NCBI GenBank assembly: GCA_903928115.1
Contig: CAIYPP010000007.1
Location: forward strand, 62,001-126,000
Length of the DNA: 64,000 nt
From: an uncultured Planctomycetota bacterium
GTDB lineage: Bacteria; Planctomycetota; UBA1135; GCA-002686595
Direction: 5' to 3'
Every line of letters starts with the position of its first letter. Positions within the stretch are counted from its first letter, which is position 1. Of the stretch, positions 35,139 to 43,016 are shown in pieces. Below the pieces are notes generated by a model. It was not told where the DNA came from, did not search any database, and worked only from the letters and a program-made list of their open reading frames with translations. A program made the position numbers and the translations under genes.

Positions 35139-36944
35139 ATGCTCAGAATGGAGCGCGTCGTGACGCTTCGAATCGCGGTTGCGGGCCCTATTCGTCAGTG
35201 CGCGTGTCACGCCTTGACTGCATTTGAGCGAATCATCGATCGGTTCCAAAGCCTCGCAAGCGTTCACTCCGAGACGATCGCTGTGATTTCGCAGGGCGCA
35301 CCAGGATTTGATCAGAGCGTGAACTTCGTCTGCGAGCGAAAAGGGATCGGTCATCAACAAATCGACCCAGCTCGGTACGGTGAACCTCCGAATCGTGATA
35401 GCTACAGATCAGCCGCGCTTCAGGTGAGCGCCCGTGCAAGTGTCTTGATCGTTGCCACGAATCTTGGCCGGGCGGGCCAAAACTGGACGCCACAGGATTC
35501 GCATGGCTCCGATCTCGCCATCCTAATTGCGCTTCGCCACGGAGTCCCCGTGATCTGGCTCGACACGAGCCCGGGAGTTGGCGCTGATGCAAGGTGGGTC
35601 GACTTGGATCCCGAGGCGTTTCAGGCGCTCATGTCCAATGACCAAGCGAAGGCGTTAGACAATGTGCGGGCGCTGAGTCGGACAATACGTGATGAGGATA
35701 TGTCATCTCTGGTGGCGGAGCTGAGCGAGGCGGCGCATAAGAAGCAGCGCGTCGAATCACTCCAGCTCGAATGGCACCATTCCAACTGGCGCTGGCTGAG
35801 CGCGGTGTGGGACAAGACTTTCAACGCGACTTTCGCTGCCAAGAACACCGAGATCGAAGCAGAGATCAGGGCATTCTTGGACAGTCAAGGAGGAGGCCCC
35901 AAAGGCCTGGAGCTCTTGCTTCCCGCGCCCAGTGAGTTAGCTACTGGGTTCGACCTGATTATTCGAAACAGCACCAGCGCGAAGAAATCGGAAGAGACCA
36001 AGAAAGTTGCATCGGAGCAGTCGGAAGCTCACCGACTGGTCGAGGAGTTCGAGAAAATCAGAAAAGGCGACCCACGTACGGGTCTGAGTCAAATGGCAAC
36101 CTTCTATCAGGGTCTCCATCGATTTTCTTTCGTGGCCGTGGCGGTATCGGTCTCATCAGCTGCGATTCTGGGGAGCCTGTCAGCGGCGGAATGCAGGATT
36201 GCCGCAGTGTCGCTTACTCTCTTTGCTGCCAGTGTCTTCGCGTATGCACGGTGGCACGGTTGGCAGGAGCTTGCGGCAGACCTGAGGGTCGTGTCTGAAC
36301 TCCTCCGGCATGCACCAGCCGCAATCTGTTCTGGACAGGATCCGTACGAAGTGGAAGACAATATGCTTCACTACGGAGAACAGGACCCCCGCAAGCGATG
36401 GATCATCATGAAATTTCGGGAGGACTGCGCCAAGATCTATCACAATCCAACGAGTACCTCCGCCCAGATCGCTAATCTAAGTGCGAGTGACCTCATGATC
36501 GCGCTGCGCCCCTGGTTCGATGCTCAGATCAAATGGCTACGTATGACCGAGTTGAGCTATCGATTCGCGGCCACTTTCGGTGACGCAATATCTCGATCCT
36601 CCTTCTTTCTCGGCGTGCTCGCGAGCGCTGCGGGTGTGCTGCTCCCCGTCTCATCGTCAAACGCAGAGGTTCTCGGGCAGATCTTCTTGTGCTGCGCGGC
36701 TGTGTCCCTAACCGTGTTCTCTGTTGCAAGTCAGGCTGAGATCGTTCGGCTAGCATCACGGTACCGAACGCTCGCGGACGTCCTTGAACGCCACCGAGAC
36801 CAGCTCACGCGCCAAGCCGCACTTCCGGGAGCAGTAGCGGCAGACATCCAACCGTTGCTCCGAACCGCCTGCAAAGCCGCCATTGCCGAGGCGATTGAGT
36901 GGCGACTACTACAAAGGTACCATCCGATTCACTCGCCGGGATAA
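35139..36944 (+). CDS. SLOG-like domain fused to SLATT-like membrane segments
   Basis: 601 residues with G+C clearly lower than the flanks. Residues 8-160 look like a Rossmann-type SLOG nucleotide-sensor domain: IAVAGPIR, a loop ISQGAPGFD, ASVLIVATNLGRAG and LRHGVPVIWLD. The rest is two similar units, each a pair of hydrophobic helices followed by a charged helix: about 330-380 (FVAVAVSVSSAAILGSL; AVSLTLFAASVFAYARW) and about 490-540 (SSFFLGVLASAAGVLLPV; IFLCCAAVSLTVFSV), as in SLATT-type two-helix effectors of nucleotide-triggered defence systems. It would sit in the membrane and respond to a nucleotide signal. Start choice is open: ATG 35139, ATG 35148, or GTG 35160 (GGAG 8 nt upstream). 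The IS element follows 76 bp later. Confidence 0.6.
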   Translation: MLRMERVVTLRIAVAGPIRQCACHALTAFERIIDRFQSLASVHSETIAVISQGAPGFDQSVNFVCERKGIGHQQIDPARYGEPPNRDSYRSAALQVSARASVLIVATNLGRAGQNWTPQDSHGSDLAILIALRHGVPVIWLDTSPGVGADARWVDLDPEAFQALMSNDQAKALDNVRALSRTIRDEDMSSLVAELSEAAHKKQRVESLQLEWHHSNWRWLSAVWDKTFNATFAAKNTEIEAEIRAFLDSQGGGPKGLELLLPAPSELATGFDLIIRNSTSAKKSEETKKVASEQSEAHRLVEEFEKIRKGDPRTGLSQMATFYQGLHRFSFVAVAVSVSSAAILGSLSAAECRIAAVSLTLFAASVFAYARWHGWQELAADLRVVSELLRHAPAAICSGQDPYEVEDNMLHYGEQDPRKRWIIMKFREDCAKIYHNPTSTSAQIANLSASDLMIALRPWFDAQIKWLRMTELSYRFAATFGDAISRSSFFLGVLASAAGVLLPVSSSNAEVLGQIFLCCAAVSLTVFSVASQAEIVRLASRYRTLADVLERHRDQLTRQAALPGAVAADIQPLLRTACKAAIAEAIEWRLLQRYHPIHSPG

Positions 36945-37089
36945 CGGACCGCACGATCCCATGCCGCAGTGCAGCCGCTCGAGCACACGGCGGACCCGAG
37001 TATGAGGCGGAATGGAGCCACTCTCCCGCCCCACGGTTTCTCTGGACACCCCGTAGCAACCCGTTCTCATGGTTTCAGGAGGTGTCTCG

Positions 37090-37473
37090 ATGACAGGGAC
37101 GAAGAAGCAGCACGCGACCGGATCTCCGCAGGGAGGCCGGAGGCCGACCGAAGGAGATCCGGCGCCCGAACGGGGTCGGTACTCGTCGCGTCGGAAGATG
37201 GAGGCCGTACTGCGGGTCCTGCGCGGCGAGGACTTGGACTCGCTCTCTCGTGAGCTCGGCGTGACTGCGGCAACGCTCTCGGAGTGGCGCGACGACTTTC
37301 TCGCTGCAGGCCAGGCTGGCCTGAAGCTCAAGCCCGCCGACGAGCCCGAGGATCGCACTCGCGAGCTCAAGACGCTGATCGGCGAGCTGACGATCGACAA
37401 CGAGTGCCTCAAGGCGCTCCTGCGCAAGCACGAGGAACGCGACCCTTTGGCATCCCGGAGGTCGAAGCCGTGA
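37090..37473 (+). CDS. IS3-family transposase OrfA (helix-turn-helix protein)
   Basis: 127 residues from the ATG at 37090 (a GTG/ATG slightly upstream at 37069 is possible). It carries the IS3 OrfA helix-turn-helix (REDLDSLSRELGV-type stretch GEDLDSLSRELGVTAATLSE) and a leucine-zipper-like C-terminus (LKTLIGELTIDNECLKALL). The stop overlaps the GTG that opens OrfB, where a programmed -1 frameshift normally makes the fusion transposase. Its product alone would bind the element's ends. Confidence 0.85.
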   Translation: MTGTKKQHATGSPQGGRRPTEGDPAPERGRYSSRRKMEAVLRVLRGEDLDSLSRELGVTAATLSEWRDDFLAAGQAGLKLKPADEPEDRTRELKTLIGELTIDNECLKALLRKHEERDPLASRRSKP

Positions 37474-38363
37474 TCGCCGAGCGCGCGGCCTCCGTGAACC
37501 GTCCCTTCGGCGTGCGCCGCACGATGCGGCTCCTGGGACGCTCGCGCTCCAGCGTGTAATGGAGTCGAGCGCTGGCACGCGACGGGCTCGAGCGACAGAA
37601 ACGCGGCCCGAAGACGGCGTACGCCGACGCCGAGCTCCTGAGCCACATTCGCGAGGCGCTCGACGCTTCGGCCTTCCATGGCGAGGGGCACCGCAAGGTG
37701 TGGGCACGCCTGCGCCTCAAGGGAATTCGCACCTCGAAGCAGCGCACGCTGCGGCTGATGCGCGAGGCCAACCTGCTGGCTCCCGGCCAGCCGCGCCGCG
37801 TGCTCGGGCCGCGCGTGCACGATGGATCGATCATCCCGGCGATGCCGAACATGATGTGGGGCACCGATGGGACCGGCGTCTGGACCGAGCGCGACGGGCT
37901 CGTCACCGTCTTCGCCGCGATCGACCACTCGACCGCCGAGTGCGTGGGCATCCACGCGACGAAGCACGCCAATCGCTTCGAGGCCCTCGAGCCGATCCGG
38001 CAAGGCGTCCGCGCCGCCTACGGCAGCTACGCCGCGCGCGTGGCGAGCGGGCTGATCGTGCGCCACGACAACGGCAGCCAGTACGTGAGCCGCCACTTCC
38101 AGTCCGAGCTGGCCTTCCTGGGCATCGAGTCGAACCCATCCTTCGTGCGCTCGCCGGAAGGCAACGGCTGCATCGAGCGCTTCTTCCGGACCCTCAAGGA
38201 GCAGCTCCTATGGGTACGCAACTTCATCGACGCTGAAGACGTCCGTCGCGCCGTGACCGAGTGGATCCGGCTCTACAACGAACACTGGCTGATCGAACTC
38301 CACGGCCACCGTCCCCCCGCGGCCGTCCGCAGGGAGCTCCTTGCGCAAAAGGCGTCGGCCTGA
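37470..38363 (+). pseudogene. IS3-family transposase OrfB with nonsense mutation
   Basis: The frame starts with GTG at 37470, reads through the usual NRPFGVRRTMRLLGRSRSSV and hits TAA at 37557, where IS3 OrfB proteins normally have Tyr (RSSVYW). The same frame then continues intact to 38363: KVWARLRLKGIRTS, the DDE residues in WGTDGT, RHDNGSQY and GNGCIERFF, and the C-terminal RLYNEHWLIELHGHRPPAAV. A single base change explains the break. An internal ATG at 37698 could give a truncated protein that still has the DDE core, but no standard transposase is expected. Element probably immobile on its own. Confidence 0.85.
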
Positions 38364-38414
38364 TTACCCTCAACCCACGGTCCAGAAAATCTGGAGCGGT
38401 ACACCACACATCAC

Positions 38415-39626
38415 ATGCATCAAGGTCACAGCGCATCCCCCAGCCAGATCGGCGAGCCCTCTCCCAAGCAAGAGCAGCCCGACGTCTCGTTGCCGATCGA
38501 TCGTTCTATCCTTGAACTGGCCGCAAAGCTGGCCGAGATCGAAAAGCAACATCGGGAAGGGCAAGCCGCTGGCGCATCGCTTGCCGCGCGGGCAAGGCGG
38601 CTAGAGCTCTTGCGGTCCGTCCGGGACTGTGACGACGTACAGGTGGCTCGGGAAGCGCTTTTCGGCGCTGAGATTCCGATGTGGTGGTTTCATGCGATCG
38701 CCGATTGCCCGTGCCCCAACTTCATGGCGGCGATGCTGGACAAAGTTCCGGAGTCGCAGAGACCGGAAGCTGCGAGACTGCTTGTTTATGGCGTTGTGAA
38801 GGCTGCAGAAAGGGGGCGGTGGAGCGAGGAGCAGGTGGCCCTAGTCGAGTCGGCGAGGCGTTATTGGGAGAGTAACCCATTCGTGAAGGTGCACATGGCG
38901 CTTGCGCAGGGGCAGAAGATGGATATTGACATGGGAGCCGATCACACGTCATACAATCAGCAGTGTATCCTTTCGCTGCAGGGTGAGGCCGTTGAAATCG
39001 GCCTAATGCGGCGCCTTCTGGGTTGGGCGCTATCTCCGCTTGCGGCCACGTTCGTCAATGACGAAGATTTCAGTTCGAATTATCGCATTGGCTTGCTGCG
39101 TCGAGACTCGGTTCGCGACGCCTCGCAGGAGGATTTCTGGAGCTACGACCCAAAGCGGGAACGTCGACCGTCGGTATCCGCCGATCCTTATGATTCGTTG
39201 ATGTTTGGATTCGATCTCGGAGTCCTCTTAGTCGGCGCTGAGAAGGCGATGGAGCGGGAGCTGAATCTGCTCACGGAGAGCTTGGAGGAACGCGAGCTAA
39301 AGTTCGACCTAATTACATCCACTGAGCTCGAACTGTATGGATCTGGAGAGTGGCTCGGCGATCGACTGCGCCGATGTCAGGATCTCCTGATCATGACGGG
39401 AGATGACGCGACTAGTCCGCAGGCTGAGGTGGTTGTGCACGCTTGGACGGCTCAGGTGCGTGGTGAACGCTCAGAGTGGCTTCGCCAGGTTTACAAGGTG
39501 TCGTCGCGGTCCGACGTGGATCGCGCTTTAGCCGAGCGCAGGGGCGGAATTCGAAGCGTCCCCGATAGCTATCTTGCTTGGCACTACGGAGTGCGAGAGC
39601 CCAAATCGAATGGAGTGCGTGAATGA
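38415..39626 (+). CDS. Unknown protein with TIR-like C-terminal half; first gene of the accessory operon
   Basis: 403 residues, lower G+C than the region average. The N-terminal 60 are polar; residues 40-150 are helical with a Trp-rich patch (PMWWFHAIADCPCPNFM). The C-terminal 130 have the alternating strand/helix order of a TIR or other flavodoxin-like domain: FDLGVLLVGAEKAM, FDLITSTELELYG, CQDLLIMTGDDATSPQAEVVVHAW. This is a topology reading, not a firm family match. The gene starts 11 bp after the end of the IS element and the frame is open into it, so the real N-terminus may have been lost. Its stop overlaps the next ATG by 4 bp (ATGA). Confidence 0.6.
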   Translation: MHQGHSASPSQIGEPSPKQEQPDVSLPIDRSILELAAKLAEIEKQHREGQAAGASLAARARRLELLRSVRDCDDVQVAREALFGAEIPMWWFHAIADCPCPNFMAAMLDKVPESQRPEAARLLVYGVVKAAERGRWSEEQVALVESARRYWESNPFVKVHMALAQGQKMDIDMGADHTSYNQQCILSLQGEAVEIGLMRRLLGWALSPLAATFVNDEDFSSNYRIGLLRRDSVRDASQEDFWSYDPKRERRPSVSADPYDSLMFGFDLGVLLVGAEKAMERELNLLTESLEERELKFDLITSTELELYGSGEWLGDRLRRCQDLLIMTGDDATSPQAEVVVHAWTAQVRGERSEWLRQVYKVSSRSDVDRALAERRGGIRSVPDSYLAWHYGVREPKSNGVRE

Positions 39627-40609
39627 GTATTCCTGAATACGACGTAGTCTTTAGTTGCAATAAAGACACGCACCCGAAGGCTCTCGAGCTGGCCGGTCTG
39701 GCCCAGTTCCGCGGCGTGCGACCATACGTCTGGACTGTAGAGACACGGGGTGATCCCAACTGGCTCGAGAAGTTCAAGCAGGCGTGTGCCAGCGCCACGC
39801 TTGTCTCGCTCCACAAGACGTTGCCGACCGTAGATTCCATTCTCAGGACCTCACACAGTCAGTTCATTGAACTAGCCAAGAGCTCGCCGCTTCGTACCCT
39901 TGTTGCAACTGCTAAGGGGGGGGCGGTGAACCGGGCTGTGAAGAGCTTCTTTGGAGATCAGGCAAGTTTCTGCTCGTTTCACGAACTTTGGAAGAAGGTC
40001 ATTGAGATGCAGAAGCCCCCAGGCTCAACCACTCGGGGCTTTGGATACGCAATCATTGGAAATGGTGATGCCAATCTGTTGAGAGCGCTCGTTAGTCAGA
40101 GCACGGAGGTCGACGGGGCGGGCAATCGCCTTCGGGGGTTTGCAGAGATCAGAAGGCTCACTCAATATCCGTTTGATGCGAGTGAGGCGCTCATGGGATT
40201 TGTTGCTTCCAATAAGCCATTCGAGGACTACTTTCCCAAGAACTGTCTTGGTGGGTTTCAGTCCGATTTTGTTCTAGTTTATTGCCTCCCAAGCCTGCGT
40301 CGCATGCAATGCGATCGCCGTACGCGGGCGTGGGCACTCAGAGGCCTTCTAACTGAAGAAGCAGGGCTAGATCGGCAAAGGCTATTTGACGCGTCGCTGC
40401 TGGAGGCCAAAGCGTACAGTAGCTTCCTCAAAAAGTCTTCGTTGGCGCTCATGATAAGCGAGCGATTCGGTGCTTCGCCGCACGATGCATTCAAGCCTCA
40501 TCGGCTTCCTTCATGCGGAACCTGGGATGAACTGAGCAGTCGATTGTCCCAGTATCTGCCCAATCCACCTGGCGCAGCCGTTGGGTACTCAGTGGAGCTT
40601 CTGAAATGA
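39623..40609 (+). CDS. TIR-like domain protein; second gene of the accessory operon
   Basis: 328 residues. The N-terminal 95 follow TIR order: strand DVVFSCNKDTHPKALELAGL, strand RPYVWTVE, helix GDPNWLEKFKQACASA, strand TLVSLHKTLPT, which parallels the S-x-x-D, W and S positions of TIR/SEFIR proteins. The glutamate used by NADase TIRs is not obvious. The C-terminal two thirds are unrecognised. It overlaps both neighbours by 4 bp (ATGA at each end), so all three products are probably made in fixed ratio. The TIR-like reading is inference from secondary-structure pattern. Confidence 0.6.
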   Translation: MSIPEYDVVFSCNKDTHPKALELAGLAQFRGVRPYVWTVETRGDPNWLEKFKQACASATLVSLHKTLPTVDSILRTSHSQFIELAKSSPLRTLVATAKGGAVNRAVKSFFGDQASFCSFHELWKKVIEMQKPPGSTTRGFGYAIIGNGDANLLRALVSQSTEVDGAGNRLRGFAEIRRLTQYPFDASEALMGFVASNKPFEDYFPKNCLGGFQSDFVLVYCLPSLRRMQCDRRTRAWALRGLLTEEAGLDRQRLFDASLLEAKAYSSFLKKSSLALMISERFGASPHDAFKPHRLPSCGTWDELSSRLSQYLPNPPGAAVGYSVELLK

Positions 40610-42792
40610 ACATCACTTTCTACTCGTATAAGGGCGGTGTCGGCCGCACGCTGGCGCTAGCCAATGCGGCGACGCACCTCGCTCGTTCAGGCTTTCGTGT
40701 GCTCGTCGCTGATTTTGATCTGGAGGCTCCGGGCGTTGAGCACTATTTCAGCGTTCCTACGCGCCGGGGACTTGTCGAGCTCGTTGGCATGTACTCAGAT
40801 GAGCTGAAGAAGCGCGATAGCACGCTTTCGAATCAGTTGCAGGCGCTCGGTACTCCCGTTGAGCGAGTAGATGCCGTGCTTCGTAGTGCTCTTGGGCTCA
40901 GCGATCAGAGCAATGCGGGGCGCGGAACGCTTGAGAGCTTTCTGGGTGACGCGGAGATCGTCGGGGGGGCGAAGCTCCAGGTGATGTCCGCGGGGTCCCG
41001 TGAAAACCCGACCCAGTATGCGAAAGCGGTTCGAGAGCTGTCACTCTCCACTTTGTACGCGGAGTACGCCGGCTTTCACTTGATGGACTGGCTGCGACAT
41101 CGGTTTTTGACTGATTGGGACTTTGTCTTCATCGACAGTCGAACTGGCATTACGGAGGTTGGAGGGGTCTGTACGCACCAGCTCGCCGACCTGAATGTGC
41201 TCGTCACGACGATGAACGGCGTCTCTCGTGCGGGCTGTGCACATATGGCGGGCTCAATTGCGGGCTACAGGGAACGGCACGGTCTCGCTAGCGATATTGC
41301 ATTGCTGGTGACCCGCGTTTCCGAGCTGACCAAGAGTAGTGAGTTGGACAGCTTGAGGGCGCGGGTCGAAGCGGATGCACAGGGCTCGCGCGACAAGGGT
41401 GCGCAGGCCGTGATCAATGTAGGCTTGGGCGGTCTGGCGGCGCCACATGAGGACGCTCTGCTTTCTGGGCTCGGGAACGCGTCGCTCGAATTGATGCGAG
41501 AGACTCAAGGAGCAGCTTCGCAGGTGGTTTCCCGAGTAAGCGGGCTATATCAACGGCTTGCGTTCGCGCTTCTAGGACATGCTTTGGATCGTCGAGAAGG
41601 GGCTTCGTCCCATGGTTCGACCCTTAGGATTGATTTACGAATTCTCATCGTGCATTCGGCCGATGGCCACGATTCCGCGAGGCGCCTGGGTGCGTTCCTT
41701 CGTGCTATGCCCAGCTATGCCGCCCGCGGCTGGGTGCGATCGGCGGCAGTTCGTCGTCCCGAAGAATCGGCCCATTCTGAGCACCTGGGTGATGTTCGCG
41801 TCGACTACTGGGCCCTCTCCGGGCCGAGTCAGTCGTTCAATCGAATTGAGGCCCTGATCGACGCCGAGTTGGTGCTACCAGTTGTCACCACGGACTACTG
41901 GGCTCGTGATATCGCACATGATCCGCTGCTCGGGTTGGCTCGCAGTTCGGATGGCACTCTCGAAGGCGCTCAGGCAGCGTTGCGCGCAGTGCTACTTCAG
42001 GAGGGGGTCGCCGTCGGCAAGTCCCGACTCCGCAAGACTTGGAAGCTGGTCGTCATGGACACAGTGCAGAGCGCTTCGCTCGGTAGTTCACGGGACCTGT
42101 CCGTAAGGTTGAGTTCGTCGGCGGATATCAGCGCCGCGCTGTGTGAGTCCATCTTGGGATTTGCTGGATGGCAGCAGCCCACTCCAGTTCGGAAGATCGA
42201 CACGAACAGTCTTGATGTGTCTGAGAATGAATGGCGTTTGCGGCGACCCGGAATGTGCAATTTCTGGCCCTGCACTGGAGGAATGCCCATCCCGACTCCA
42301 ACGTCGGATCAGCTCGCTACGCTCAAGACCAAGGTCTACGAGAAGATCCAGTACGCGGAGACTGTCGGAAGTGCGAGAAAATGGTGGGACAAATTTGAAG
42401 AAGAGAACCGTGACCGGACATCTTTGGTGGCTAGGCTCGCCGCTGAGCTGGCCGTGCGCGACGCGACGATCACGGAGTTCTTCCTCGCCTATGTCTATTC
42501 AAATACTGACAATATTCAAGCCAACCTCGATTATCTGGACTACAGCCGGCTGAAGAAGAAGGAAGAGGCGAAAAAGCGAGAGGCGAGCGCGAAGACACAG
42601 GAGGCGAAGGAGAAGCAGGAGCAAGAGAAAACACGGCAACTTGGAGAGAGTGGAGAAAATGCTGGCACGGACAATCGAGCAGCACAAGACTCCTCTGGCG
42701 AGAGCCGGGCAGGGGAAGCGCCTAGCCAGCTGGGCGCTCGCGATGCGGTTGGGCGGGGGGGCTCGCCCGGCTCCGATCCGAGCGTGGAGTGA
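40606..42792 (+). CDS. KGGVGR-type ParA-like ATPase with TIR-like middle domain and shared C-terminal module
   Basis: 728 residues. Residues 1-300 are a deviant Walker A ATPase: FYSYKGGVGRTLALAN at 4-19, VADFDLEAPG and FVFIDSRTG, the signature of the KGGVGR variant of the MinD/ParA family often found in bacterial conflict loci. Residues 345-525 look like another TIR-like unit (RILIVHSADGHDSARRL; AELVLPVVTTDYWARD). Residues 567-650 are the KWW / [10 protein letters not shown] module also present at the ends of both ClpX-like proteins. The last 75 residues are a low-complexity Lys/Glu then Gly/Ser tail. It may be the sensor/switch of the operon and dock to the unfoldases through the shared module (inference). 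Confidence 0.75.
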   Translation: MNITFYSYKGGVGRTLALANAATHLARSGFRVLVADFDLEAPGVEHYFSVPTRRGLVELVGMYSDELKKRDSTLSNQLQALGTPVERVDAVLRSALGLSDQSNAGRGTLESFLGDAEIVGGAKLQVMSAGSRENPTQYAKAVRELSLSTLYAEYAGFHLMDWLRHRFLTDWDFVFIDSRTGITEVGGVCTHQLADLNVLVTTMNGVSRAGCAHMAGSIAGYRERHGLASDIALLVTRVSELTKSSELDSLRARVEADAQGSRDKGAQAVINVGLGGLAAPHEDALLSGLGNASLELMRETQGAASQVVSRVSGLYQRLAFALLGHALDRREGASSHGSTLRIDLRILIVHSADGHDSARRLGAFLRAMPSYAARGWVRSAAVRRPEESAHSEHLGDVRVDYWALSGPSQSFNRIEALIDAELVLPVVTTDYWARDIAHDPLLGLARSSDGTLEGAQAALRAVLLQEGVAVGKSRLRKTWKLVVMDTVQSASLGSSRDLSVRLSSSADISAALCESILGFAGWQQPTPVRKIDTNSLDVSENEWRLRRPGMCNFWPCTGGMPIPTPTSDQLATLKTKVYEKIQYAETVGSARKWWDKFEEENRDRTSLVARLAAELAVRDATITEFFLAYVYSNTDNIQANLDYLDYSRLKKKEEAKKREASAKTQEAKEKQEQEKTRQLGESGENAGTDNRAAQDSSGESRAGEAPSQLGARDAVGRGGSPGSDPSVE

Positions 42793-42942
42793 GCTCTCGT
42801 GCGCTTCAAACTTCCGTGTGCGTGGCTAGGTTTTCCGGGCGCCTCACCGCGGGTGCTCGTTTGGCTCAGTGCGCGCTGAGGCGTGCGTGCGCTACGACGC
42901 TACGAATACCCGGTTGAGCTTCTGTGACCGTTCGGTGATGCC

Positions 42943-42985
42943 TGCCCCGCGAGGGGGCACTCAGATCTTCGGGCGACTTCCGAAG
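42943..42985. terminator. Two small hairpins between convergent genes
   Basis: TGCCCC-GCGAG-GGGGCA (42943-42959) and CTTCGG-GCGACTT-CCGAAG (42967-42985) are perfect 6-bp stems in the 224-bp gap between the convergent KGGVGR and ClpX-like genes. Neither has a long T run, so this is a weak terminator call based mainly on position. Confidence 0.35.
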
Positions 42986-43016
42986 GCTGTCGCCGGTCCA
43001 ATTTACCAATCGTGTC

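Larger units (their letters stand above)
37021..38403 (+). mobile_element. IS3-family insertion sequence, decayed
   Basis: Two overlapping transposase frames are flanked by imperfect terminal repeats: left GGTTTCTCTGGAC (37035-37047) and, inverted on the right, AGATTTTCTGGAC (38380-38392), 10 of 13 matching. The outer limits are tentative; with the ends at 37021 and 38403 both sides are flanked by CCA, a possible 3-bp target duplication. The element has host-like high G+C, unlike the genes on both sides. It separates the SLOG/SLATT gene from the three-gene operon, ending only 11 bp before the start of that operon. Confidence 0.7.
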
